Origin: Hymenobacter citatus
GTDB taxonomy: Bacteria; Bacteroidota; Bacteroidia; Cytophagales; Hymenobacteraceae
Direction: 5' to 3'
DNA length: 64,000 bases
NCBI RefSeq assembly: GCF_014333615.1
Contig: NZ_JACSCY010000006.1
Coordinates: 185,268-249,267, forward strand
Position numbers and translations under genes: made by a program. Each line of letters starts with the position of its first letter. Position 1 is the stretch's first letter. This document shows positions 49,014 through 57,274 of the stretch, in pieces. The notes beneath the pieces were generated by a model. The model was not told the origin of the DNA and searched no databases. It saw nothing but the letters and a program-made list of their open reading frames with translations.

Positions 49014-50195
49014 CTACTCTTTACATCCCTCCGGGCCGAGGGAGATGTTTTTCTGTTGCAGTTTCTGCTGCCAGCGCTGCTCCTCGCCCCGCTCCGTGTC
49101 CACCGTCACCGGGTTGGGCAACGGCTCCACCGCGCAGCTCGCGCACGCCCCCGGGCTCATGTCCAGCCGCCCGTTCTGCCCGCCCTTGCTCATGTAGCCC
49201 ACCACCGTGCGCTCCACCCGGTTGTTGAAGAACACGTTGCCCGGCAGCTTGTAGTAGTTGAAGATCGAGGTGCCCGCCCACGTGCTGGGCAAGCGCGTGC
49301 CGTCGGCCAAGAGCCCGCTGGTCACCAGCCGGTTGTCGTGGTAATAAATGTCGTGCCCGGCCGCAATGTTCATGGCCGCGTTGCAGGTGCTGATGAACTG
49401 GTTCTCATACGCCTCCACATACGCCGTCACCTCCGAGGCATTGCCGTTGCCGTCCGTGGTCATGCCCGTGCCCGTGTAGCCCGTGGCCGTGGCCGGGTAG
49501 GGGTAGGCCCCGAACACGAAGTTGTTGTGCACCCGGATCGGGCTGCTGCTCGTGCCCGAGCTGGCGTACAGGTTGATGTTGTCCTCCACCAGGCTCTGGT
49601 TGGCCGTGTTGCGCACCTCGTTGTAGCTGATCTCCACCCCCGCCAGGCTGCGCACCGTGTTCAGAATCACAAAGCTGGCACGCGTGCTGCCCTGGTTGCC
49701 GCGCCAGCGCCCGTCGATGTTGCGCGCCTGGTTGTAGCGCACCAGCAACGGCTGCGAGACGCCCGACACGCCCGCGGCCGTGCTCCAGCGGTCGATGTTC
49801 AGGCCGCTGGTCTGCTCGAAGTAGTTGTGCTCGATCCACAGCCGCCGTGCCCGGTAGCTGTTCACGAAGCGCCCCCGCCCCACGCCCGTGCGGCTGGGCT
49901 CGAGCCCGTAGCCGCGGCAGTTGCGCACGACCAGGTCCGTGCCCTCGCCCGAAACGATCAAATCGCCCGCCCCGGCCAGCGTGCAGTTCAGCAGCTGCAC
50001 GGGCTCGCTCGTGGCGATGCGCACGCACGGCACCGAGCTGTCCAAGCTCCGATACGAACCGCTGTATACCCCGCCTTGGGTTATGACTAATACCTTCTCA
50101 TCCCTATCCTTACTAGTTGAGCTTTGACAGCGCGCCAGCAGCAGGCCGCAACTCAGGGCACTCAGGGCAATAAGCAGGAGGCGAAGGTAGGGCAC
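49014..50195 (-). CDS. Beta-helix lipoprotein (duplicate core, no T9SS tail)
   Basis: 393 residues starting at a GTG (50193-50195); no in-frame ATG is available near the N-terminus. It carries a lipoprotein signal ending in LLARC (lipidated Cys about 23) and a short linker (QSSTSKDRDEK), then the beta-helix core (residues about 41-388) that is identical in sequence to that of the protein at 44846. It ends with GCKE right after the repeat, so it has no binding modules and no T9SS domain. It would stay attached to a membrane or the cell surface, unlike the secreted relative. A terminator for the glycosyltransferase genes lies just upstream, so its own promoter must lie in a very short space. 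Confidence 0.82.
   Translation of the reverse strand: MPYLRLLLIALSALSCGLLLARCQSSTSKDRDEKVLVITQGGVYSGSYRSLDSSVPCVRIATSEPVQLLNCTLAGAGDLIVSGEGTDLVVRNCRGYGLEPSRTGVGRGRFVNSYRARRLWIEHNYFEQTSGLNIDRWSTAAGVSGVSQPLLVRYNQARNIDGRWRGNQGSTRASFVILNTVRSLAGVEISYNEVRNTANQSLVEDNINLYASSGTSSSPIRVHNNFVFGAYPYPATATGYTGTGMTTDGNGNASEVTAYVEAYENQFISTCNAAMNIAAGHDIYYHDNRLVTSGLLADGTRLPSTWAGTSIFNYYKLPGNVFFNNRVERTVVGYMSKGGQNGRLDMSPGACASCAVEPLPNPVTVDTERGEEQRWQQKLQQKNISLGPEGCKE
49030..50075 (-). repeat. 1,046-bp direct repeat, copy 2 (beta-helix core)
   Basis: Partner of 46998-48043, same orientation. Copy 2 lies in the lipoprotein gene. Confidence 0.92.
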
Positions 50196-50221
50196 GAGAC
50201 AGCGGATTAACTAGCAAAAAA

Positions 50222-50248
50222 AGAAGGGATGGTGTTACCATCCCTTCT
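50222..50248 (-). terminator. Intrinsic terminator of the EPS glycosyltransferase operon
   Basis: Perfect 12-bp arms (50222-50233 and 50237-50248) with a 3-base loop and, read on the minus strand, a following T7 run (complement of 50216-50222). It lies 8 bases past the last glycosyltransferase stop codon. Confidence 0.9.
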
Positions 50249-50256
50249 CTGATCTT

Positions 50257-51096
50257 TTAGTGGAGGAAGTATCCTACCACCCGCCGAGCATACCCATTCA
50301 GCAGGAAATACGGCAGGTAGGGCGCCGGGCAATTCTTCAGGGCAAAGTGGGTGAAGTTCACCATGTTGCCCCCACCCCGGATACCAAACAAATGTTGGTA
50401 ATATCCTTTCAGGCTGCGGTGCTTGCGCGTGAGCGTCTGGCCGCTTTCCTCAGGGTAGGTGCGTAGGGTAGCGTTGTAGTTGAGGTAGTTCGGAAAGCCG
50501 TTGCGACGCGCCACGCTGGTGTAGTCAAAGTCGGCCAGATAATGGGGTAGGCGCTTTTCGTCAAATAGGCCGATTTTGTCGATGACAGCTTTCGGAATCA
50601 GCAGGCCGCGGCCGGGCAGGTAGGTAACTTCGTGCAGGCCAGTGCGCTTTTCGGCAGGTAGGACTTCGAGCAGGTCGCGGCGTGTGTTGGTGCGGAAGTT
50701 CAGTGTCTCGCCGCCATAGATAGGCTCACCGGTAGCGGCGTCCAGCTCCAGCGCCCCCAGCACGGCGTTGGGGTTGCGCTCGGAATCGAGCAGCATCTGC
50801 TCTACAAAGCGCGGGTCGGTCACCACATCGTTGTTGAGGGTCATGACACAGGTAGCCCCCAGCTCCAGCGCCCGTCGGATGCCCAGATTCACGCCCGCTG
50901 TCCAGAACAGGTTACCATCGCCAGTCACTACTATCACTTCCGGAAACTCCTCGGCCAGCATCTGGTCGGTGCCATCCGTCGAGCCATCGTCTACGACAAT
51001 CGTGCGGAACGAATGGTTGGTTTGTGCCCGCAACGACAGCAGGCATTCGCGGGTAAACTCTTTGCGGTTGAAAACGGGTATGACAACGTACAGCAT
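50257..51096 (-). CDS. Glycosyltransferase family 2 (rhamnosyltransferase-like)
   Basis: 279 residues. GT-A fold: VVIPVFNRKEFTRECLLSL at the start, VVDDGSTDGT, DGNLFWTAGVNLGIRRAL, and the metal-binding LNNDVV. The FWTAGVN and LPGRGLLIPK features are typical of Bacteroidota GT2 enzymes related to rhamnosyl transferases. Cytoplasmic, adding a sugar to the lipid-linked repeat unit. Last gene of the exopolysaccharide operon before the terminator. Confidence 0.88.
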   Translation of the reverse strand: MLYVVIPVFNRKEFTRECLLSLRAQTNHSFRTIVVDDGSTDGTDQMLAEEFPEVIVVTGDGNLFWTAGVNLGIRRALELGATCVMTLNNDVVTDPRFVEQMLLDSERNPNAVLGALELDAATGEPIYGGETLNFRTNTRRDLLEVLPAEKRTGLHEVTYLPGRGLLIPKAVIDKIGLFDEKRLPHYLADFDYTSVARRNGFPNYLNYNATLRTYPEESGQTLTRKHRSLKGYYQHLFGIRGGGNMVNFTHFALKNCPAPYLPYFLLNGYARRVVGYFLH

Positions 51097-51154
51097 TATA
51101 CAAGGGTAGGGAGTAGAGAATGAACTCTGCTTTGTGTGTTTGAGGCGACCTCAA

Positions 51155-52408
51155 TTAGGTGTTTTCCGACACTGCTAATTGGGGCGCAGCTTCTTCAATC
51201 AGCTGCAACATGCGCAGGCTCCGGGCCGGCCAGCTTTGGGTGCGGGCAAAAACATACCCCGCCTGCCCCATGGCGGTGCGGCGCTCGGGGTGGTCGTAGC
51301 AATATTCCACGGCGCGAGCCAGAGCCGCCACGGTTTCAGCGGGTGTTGTTACCGGCACTTTGATGGCGGCATCATTCGGGATGAAGTCGCGGGCGCCCTG
51401 GTGATTGAGCGTGATGATGGGTAGGCCAGCACCCATGGCTTCTAGGAACTGCGAGGCAAACGAGTCACGCAGACTGGCAAACAGAAACACGTCGTGCGTC
51501 AGGAACACTTCCCGCACTTCGGCCCAGGGTAGGCTGCCGCGCCAGGTTACATGGTCCGTCAAGCCCCGCTGCCGCAGCAGTTCGGGCAGCTCCGCTCCTA
51601 CTGGCCCGTCGCCCACTATGGTCAGGTGAAAGGGCACCCGCGCCGCTACCTGTGCCAGGGCATCGAGTACCAGAGGTAGGGCTTTGCGGTGAATCAGGCG
51701 GCCCAGCCACAGCAGGCGTAATTGCGGAGCCGGCTCGCGCACTGGAAATTGAGCGGGCAGAAAGGATTCTGGCAAGCCTGAATCCAGGAACAACTCTACC
51801 CGCCGGGCACCCAGCGCCCGGACTTTCTCGGCGGTTTCTTGGTTGGTGGTGAGCACCAACGCGGCGTGCCGAATGCTCTGGCGCACGTTTCGGTCGCTGG
51901 CCATCAGCACCCGGCTGATGGTATTGCGCATGGTTTCCGACTTAAACCAGTCGGGAATGTAGGACTGGAACGAGCGGGGCGTTTGCTGCCCGCCGCCTAA
52001 CGGACCAATAATCAACGGCTTGCCTACTCGCCACAGCCAGGAAGCCATTTGCAGACTGCCGTAGGTGGCGTGGTGTATCAGGTCGAACCCAACGGCAGCC
52101 TCCAGCTTACGTGCTGCACGCCACGTCTGGTATTGCCATACCATGTAGTGGAGGTACACGCCAAACTGCCACCGGTAGAGATAGTCTACCCAGTCGGGCA
52201 CGGCCACGTACACGAAATGCAGCCTATCCCGATTTTCTGGTGTAGGATGCTTTGCCAGATACGCTTCTATATCAGCCCGCTCATCGGGACGGGTGAAGCA
52301 CCATACCTCATGGCCATGCCGTAGCCACTCCTGCGTCCAGTGGTAGCCGATGCTGCTTTCGCCACCCTTGGTGGGGTTGCAGGCATACGCCGAGAGCAGC
52401 ACTTTCAT
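51155..52408 (-). CDS. Glycosyltransferase family 4
   Basis: 417 residues, GT-B fold. Start motif MKVLLSAYACNPTKGGESSIGYHW is typical of a Bacteroidota/cyanobacterial GT4 group. Donor-site features: LLWLGRLIHRKALPLVLDAL, VGDGP, and the E-x7-E region DSFASQFLEAMGAGLPIITL. It overlaps the upstream gene by 4 bp (52405-52408), implying coupled translation. Sugar specificity is unknown. Confidence 0.9.
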   Translation of the reverse strand: MKVLLSAYACNPTKGGESSIGYHWTQEWLRHGHEVWCFTRPDERADIEAYLAKHPTPENRDRLHFVYVAVPDWVDYLYRWQFGVYLHYMVWQYQTWRAARKLEAAVGFDLIHHATYGSLQMASWLWRVGKPLIIGPLGGGQQTPRSFQSYIPDWFKSETMRNTISRVLMASDRNVRQSIRHAALVLTTNQETAEKVRALGARRVELFLDSGLPESFLPAQFPVREPAPQLRLLWLGRLIHRKALPLVLDALAQVAARVPFHLTIVGDGPVGAELPELLRQRGLTDHVTWRGSLPWAEVREVFLTHDVFLFASLRDSFASQFLEAMGAGLPIITLNHQGARDFIPNDAAIKVPVTTPAETVAALARAVEYCYDHPERRTAMGQAGYVFARTQSWPARSLRMLQLIEEAAPQLAVSENT

Positions 52409-53442
52409 GATGACAGGGTATTAGCAGGAACGGCTTCCGGGGTAGGCGCCGTTGCTTTTGCTTTGGGGCTTTGCAGTCCGGAGGCCACGGGCTTCTGCCC
52501 AGCAAACACCCGCCGCACGATGGCCGACAAGCGGCTACGCAAAAACTCGTTGAAGCGCTTCCGGTCGCGGGGGCGGTCCAGGCGCACGTAGGCGGGGTGC
52601 TGGAGCGGGAAGCGCAGCTCCTGCGCGGGGAGCGCACCCATCATGTCGCCGTCGTCGTGGGTGTGGGTGGAGTTGTTGCCGAAGCCGATGTTGCCCACCA
52701 GATTCACGGCGGGCACAATATACAGGCCCGAGTTCATAGCAATGGTGTACTCCCACTGGTAGTCCCACACGTCGGGTGGCGAGGGTAGGGCCAGCACGCC
52801 GCGCATCTTGCCCAGGCGGTAGCGCTTTTCCAGCGCACTGCTGAATACGCCATCGAAAGCGCCACTGGCTACGGCCTCCCGGAAACCCGAAAGATGGTAA
52901 TCGTACATGGCCCAGGCGCGGCGCCAAGTGGCCCAGCCCCAGCTGTTGCGCTGTTCCGAGAAGTAATAGGATGGCGCACCGGGCGCGAGCGGCTGTTGTG
53001 CCTCCGAGCCAAAATTGTTGCCGCCAATGTGCATCACGCGGGTATCGTCGCGGTAGCGGGCCAGCAACTCCTGGCAAAACCGGAAAAAGCTGGGCGAGGG
53101 CACGCAGTCGTCTTCCAGAATAATGCCTTCCGTTTCGTGGCTGAAAAACCAGGTGATGGCCGTAACGGGTCCTACCCCGCAGTTCAGGTTTTTTTCCTGA
53201 AACAGCGTGAATACTTCGCAGGGCCAATCCACTTCCTCCACAATGGCGCGGGTTTCGGCGCAGCGCACGGCGTCGGTGGGATGGTTGGGGCGCGGGCCGT
53301 CGGCGGCCACATAGAGCCGGGTAGGCCGCGCCTGCCGGATGGTATCAAACACGCGCCGGGTCGTGTCGGGCCGGCTGAAAATCAGCAGCAGAACCGGCGT
53401 ATCTAGGGCCGTAGTAGCAGACGGAGTAGCAGAGGGGGTCAT
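52405..53442 (-). CDS. GT-A type glycosyltransferase (GT2-like)
   Basis: 345 residues. TPVLLLIFSRPDTTRRVFDTI is the usual start of this group; ILEDDCVPSPSFF holds the acidic metal site; FSEQRNSWGWATWRRAW and the DVWDYQWEYTIAMN region are conserved in a family sometimes labelled nucleotide-diphospho-sugar transferase or HlpA-like. The C-terminal 30 residues (Lys/Ala/Pro-rich, ending NTLSS) look unstructured. Translation is probably coupled to the downstream GT4 by the ATGA overlap. Confidence 0.85.
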   Translation of the reverse strand: MTPSATPSATTALDTPVLLLIFSRPDTTRRVFDTIRQARPTRLYVAADGPRPNHPTDAVRCAETRAIVEEVDWPCEVFTLFQEKNLNCGVGPVTAITWFFSHETEGIILEDDCVPSPSFFRFCQELLARYRDDTRVMHIGGNNFGSEAQQPLAPGAPSYYFSEQRNSWGWATWRRAWAMYDYHLSGFREAVASGAFDGVFSSALEKRYRLGKMRGVLALPSPPDVWDYQWEYTIAMNSGLYIVPAVNLVGNIGFGNNSTHTHDDGDMMGALPAQELRFPLQHPAYVRLDRPRDRKRFNEFLRSRLSAIVRRVFAGQKPVASGLQSPKAKATAPTPEAVPANTLSS

Positions 53443-53493
53443 AGCAGAATAGGTAGCAGTGGCAGTCGTCTGAAGCAGAGCGACCGGCAGTAT

Positions 53494-54699
53494 CTAAGCA
53501 GTGGCCGCTACGGCGGGCGCAGCAGCCGTTGGTACCGAATCACGCACGGCCTCGTACATCGCCAACGTGCGCTGGATGATGGTATCGGGATTGTGCCGCT
53601 CGCGGGCTACGGCCTGGGCCTGCGCAACGATGCGCTGGTACAGTGCCGGGTCGTTGTACAGACGCACGGTCTGGCGGGCCAGGCTGGCGGGCGTCAGGTC
53701 GCAGAGTAAGCCGGTTTCGCCTTCCGTAATCAGCGAGGCTACCCCGCCCACATCGGAAGCCACCACGGGCAAGCCCATCAGCTGCGCCTCGCAGACGCTA
53801 TTAGGGCTGTTGTCGATATACGAAGGGTGCAGTAGGCAGAACGACTCGCGGCACAGACGGGCCAGGCCGGCACCGGTCTGGAACGGGCGGCACTCTACGT
53901 GCTCGGGGCCGATGTGCTGCAAGTTGTACTGCGTGGCCACCGCGGCCACGTCGGCCGGCTCCAGGCGGCCCACAATCACAAGGCGCATGTCGGGGGCTTG
54001 CTGGCGGATGAGGTCGAAGCCCATCAGCATTTCCTTGAAGCCTTTGATTTCCTGCTTGCCGCCCACAAACAGCGCCTGCGGCCGGGCCGGCTGCGGCGGC
54101 GCGGGCTTGTCGGCTTCCTCAAAAAACTCGGGCCGGATGGTCTCCCAGTTATGGAAGATGCGGGCGCCGGGGCTCAGGCGCTTGGTGTGAGACTTGTCCC
54201 AATCGGTGCGGCAGGAGAAGTTGTGTACCGTGGGCAGGTAACGCTTTTCGTAGAAGCCCGCCAGCGTCCACAAGAACTTCAGCATCGAAAACTTCTTAGG
54301 CACCACTTTGGCGTATTCCGACACAATACCCTGCACCGACAGCACCATGGGTGCGGGTAGGCCGGCCGTCATGGCGGGCAGTTGCAGCTCCGAGCCGTGC
54401 AGGTGCAGCACGTCGTACTCCTTGTAATGCTGGCGCAGGTACTTCTTCACGATGGCAATGCGCCACTGGTAGAGCGTGAGAATATCGGTGCGCACCTTGG
54501 GCACTTTCAGGTAGATGAAGTGCATGCCGTCGCGGTCGAATTCGTCCACGGGCTTGTCGATGCGGTGCGTCCAGTTCAGGATGGTTAGCTCTACGCCGGG
54601 CTGCTTGCGCAACAGTTCTGCCAGCGTGCCTACCCACGGAACGGGGTGCGCCGCGGGCTCAGAAGGATGAGGGTAAGGGGCAAGCCAGAGAATCTTCAT
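53494..54699 (-). CDS. Glycosyltransferase family 4
   Basis: 401 residues. GT-B fold: ILWLAPYPHPSEPAAHPVPWVG at the start, DVLHLHGSELQLPA, donor-side ALFVGGKQEIKGFKEML and the E-x7-E type region NSPNSVCEAQLMGLPVVASDVGG. The C-terminus ends in an Ala-rich tail (PAVAATA). It sits between the Wzy-like gene and the GT2-like gene in the operon. Confidence 0.9.
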   Translation of the reverse strand: MKILWLAPYPHPSEPAAHPVPWVGTLAELLRKQPGVELTILNWTHRIDKPVDEFDRDGMHFIYLKVPKVRTDILTLYQWRIAIVKKYLRQHYKEYDVLHLHGSELQLPAMTAGLPAPMVLSVQGIVSEYAKVVPKKFSMLKFLWTLAGFYEKRYLPTVHNFSCRTDWDKSHTKRLSPGARIFHNWETIRPEFFEEADKPAPPQPARPQALFVGGKQEIKGFKEMLMGFDLIRQQAPDMRLVIVGRLEPADVAAVATQYNLQHIGPEHVECRPFQTGAGLARLCRESFCLLHPSYIDNSPNSVCEAQLMGLPVVASDVGGVASLITEGETGLLCDLTPASLARQTVRLYNDPALYQRIVAQAQAVARERHNPDTIIQRTLAMYEAVRDSVPTAAAPAVAATA

Positions 54700-54730
54700 A
54701 ACGAAACGAAATAATAAGCAGACAGCGGGA

Positions 54731-56023
54731 TTAGATAGGAAGCGCTGGGGTTGATTCGCGACGGGCGTGTGCCGCCGACCGCGGCTGGAGTGAGAAGGGG
54801 TCGGGTGTGGGCTCGGCCAGGGCGGCCAGCATCAAGCCAATCAGGCCGTAGTGGTAGGTAGACCAGTCGTAAGACGTGCCGAATACCACTAAGCTGATAA
54901 AGAAGGCGACCAGCGCGGCCGTATCCGCGTCCAGCGCACGGGAGCGAAGCAACCGCCGCGTAACCAGCACAATGGGCACCAGCACTACCAACAAAATGCC
55001 CAGAATACCGAAGTAGAAGGCCCGGTCTAAGTAGAAGTTGTGGAAGTGGTGGCCGGTGCGGTCTTTCCACATGGGCATGTCGCTGCTGGGGTCGTAGAAC
55101 TGCATGGGCACCTCAAAGCCTTCGAGGCGCCAGCCGGCTATGGGGCGCTCCTGCACCAGCGGCAGGTAGGATTCTATCTGCTTGAGGCGCCAGCTGCCGG
55201 TGCCTTGCTTGTCGGCGTTGGCAATATCATCGATGCTCTGCTCGAAGCGGGTGACTACCTGTGGGTTATCCAGCACCAGCATCGTAATACCCAACGACCC
55301 CAGGATGAACGGAATAACCAAGAGCATCACCATTTTCACAGGCGAAAAGCGCGCCAGCCGGGCCCGGCGCAGCAGCCATACATCAATGGGAATAGCGATG
55401 AACATAGCAATCCAAACCGAGCGGTGTTGCAGGAAAATCACCAGCGGCATACACACAAACACTACCAGCAGCGACGTGAGCGAATTGCGCAGCAGGTAGT
55501 TGTTCAGACTGAGCAAGATAACCAGCACAAACAGGTAGGCCGACGCCGCATTGAAGCCCCGCTCGTTCTCCACGAAAGCACTCAGACTCAGAGATTCCCG
55601 GTGAAACAGCACCAGATTGCCGAGCGACACCAAGAGAATAACCGTGCTGAGCTGCTGCATAGGCGGCAGCCCGTGCCGGCGGTAGAAGCCGTAGATGCCG
55701 AAAATCATCAGCAGTACAAACAGCTTGTTAAAAACGTGGGCATATTCCAGCACCGAACCCCACTCAGCGTACGATTCCATCATCATCCCGCCAATCACCA
55801 ACAGCACGGCTATTAGCCACTTGCGCATCAGCGGCTCGAAATAGCGCCAGTAGAACCAGATGCTGGCCAGGGAGCCGGCCAACAGGGCGTATACTAAAAA
55901 CTTCAGCTCACCTGGCTCCTGGTCCACCCGATCAGCCCCAAACGCAAATTCCCAGAAGGCTTTACTGGTAGCCAGTATTGCCAGGATGGGGATGAGCGCC
56001 AGAAAGTTCAGCTTAATTTTCAT
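54731..56023 (-). CDS. O-antigen ligase/polymerase-like membrane protein (Wzy candidate)
   Basis: 430 residues with about eleven hydrophobic segments and a large loop between the later ones (ESYLPLVQERPIAGWRLEGFE...TGHHFHNFYLDRAFYFGILG), the arrangement of Wzy/WaaL-type proteins. The loop motif RPIAGWRLEGF and HFHNFYLD resemble the conserved G-x-G...H-N of the O-antigen ligase domain. It is the best candidate for the polymerase that joins repeat units in the periplasm. No other polymerase gene is seen in the locus. Confidence 0.8.
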   Translation of the reverse strand: MKIKLNFLALIPILAILATSKAFWEFAFGADRVDQEPGELKFLVYALLAGSLASIWFYWRYFEPLMRKWLIAVLLVIGGMMMESYAEWGSVLEYAHVFNKLFVLLMIFGIYGFYRRHGLPPMQQLSTVILLVSLGNLVLFHRESLSLSAFVENERGFNAASAYLFVLVILLSLNNYLLRNSLTSLLVVFVCMPLVIFLQHRSVWIAMFIAIPIDVWLLRRARLARFSPVKMVMLLVIPFILGSLGITMLVLDNPQVVTRFEQSIDDIANADKQGTGSWRLKQIESYLPLVQERPIAGWRLEGFEVPMQFYDPSSDMPMWKDRTGHHFHNFYLDRAFYFGILGILLVVLVPIVLVTRRLLRSRALDADTAALVAFFISLVVFGTSYDWSTYHYGLIGLMLAALAEPTPDPFSLQPRSAAHARRESTPALPI

Positions 56024-56047
56024 GGAGTGCGAGAATAGTCCGGCGGT

Positions 56048-57274
56048 TTAGCGTGCCTCCATGGTAGGCAAAGGCTGCGCAGGGGTAGCAACTTTTGCCG
56101 GACGAGAGGTGGTTGGGACAGGCAACTGCCGGGCCCGCTCAAAGAAGGCCAACGTGTTAGTTAGCATCACGCGGGCATCAAAGTGCGTGCGCCCGAAAGC
56201 ATGCTGCCGCTGCCGCAACTGTTCCAATTGAGTGGGAGTTGTCAGTAGGCTTTGCAGGCGCTCCGCTAACTCGGCAGGCGGGGTAGCCACCGGAACCAGT
56301 GCTTCGGGGGTAGGCGCGAGCAGTTCGGGAATGCCCCCTACCGCCAGCGCTACGGCCGGGCACTCGGTAGCCATGGCTTCGAGTAACACCAACGGGCAGT
56401 TTTCGCGGGTGGCGGCGTGTACGTAGAGGTCGGCGGTGCGCAATAGAGCCATTATCTCGCGGTGGTAGCCCAGCAGCACCACGTGCTGCTCCAGGCCAGC
56501 CGCAGCAATCTGCTGGCGCAGAAGCTCTTCGTCTTCGCCCTTACCTACCAGTACCAGTACAAAATCAGCGAACTGCTGCCGGAGCGCCTCGGCTACCTGC
56601 ACCAGGTAGCGTTGGTTTTTGCGTGGCTCCAACTGCCCTACGTTCAGTACGATGGCACGATTGGGGAACATGGCCCGCAGGTCGGGCACGCCGGCTGGGA
56701 GGGTAAGCGCCGGGGGCGGCGTCATGTCCACGCCGTTGTAGACCACTGTGGCCTGGGCGTCGGCCGGCAGCCACGGCAGGGTGCGTTGCAGCACGTAATC
56801 AGACACCCCAATGAAAAACCGGGTTTTCTGCAACAGAAACGTGTACCAGCGGTGCAAGGCACGCGCCGTGCGGCCCGAGAGGCGCAGCTGGTGCACCAGC
56901 TCCTCGGCCGGGTGGTCGTTGAAGTGACCGGTTACGATGACCGGCACCTGGTCGCGCAGGGCCAGGCGGGCGGCCCACCCGCTGCTTACGTCCTGGGCAT
57001 TCACTACGTCGTAGCGGGCGGTGCGGTCGATGGCGAAGTAGATTTCGGCCACGAAGCCCAGCTCTATCCCCATCCGGGCACCCGCCTGGCCGAACAGCCC
57101 TAGCGCCCGCCGGAAGGCTCCAATGGCGCGGCGCACCACCGGGCGCAGGCTGGCCTGCGTGATTACCGTAACGGTATGGCCTTCGCGCCGGAGCTGCTCG
57201 GCCAACCGCTCGTAATGCACGCGCACCCCCGAAGGGGCTCCCGGAACCATCAACGAAGTCAGTAGAATATTCAT
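56048..57274 (-). CDS. Glycosyltransferase family 4
   Basis: 408 residues. Start MNILLTSLMVPGAPSGVRVHYERLAEQL with the Gly-rich acceptor loop; YDVVNAQDVSSG, VVYNGVDMTPP, AIVLNVGQLEPRKNQRYLVQVAEAL, and the donor motif TRENCPLVLLEAMATECPAVALAVGGIPELL. Its start overlaps the flippase stop by 4 bp (57271-57274). Sugar unknown. Confidence 0.9.
   Translation of the reverse strand: MNILLTSLMVPGAPSGVRVHYERLAEQLRREGHTVTVITQASLRPVVRRAIGAFRRALGLFGQAGARMGIELGFVAEIYFAIDRTARYDVVNAQDVSSGWAARLALRDQVPVIVTGHFNDHPAEELVHQLRLSGRTARALHRWYTFLLQKTRFFIGVSDYVLQRTLPWLPADAQATVVYNGVDMTPPPALTLPAGVPDLRAMFPNRAIVLNVGQLEPRKNQRYLVQVAEALRQQFADFVLVLVGKGEDEELLRQQIAAAGLEQHVVLLGYHREIMALLRTADLYVHAATRENCPLVLLEAMATECPAVALAVGGIPELLAPTPEALVPVATPPAELAERLQSLLTTPTQLEQLRQRQHAFGRTHFDARVMLTNTLAFFERARQLPVPTTSRPAKVATPAQPLPTMEAR

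Noticed and set aside
46998..50075. Duplicated beta-helix segment considered as a mobile element
   Set aside because: No terminal inverted repeats, target duplications or transposase are seen. The repeat edges lie within coding sequence in the same frame, which fits domain duplication or gene conversion.
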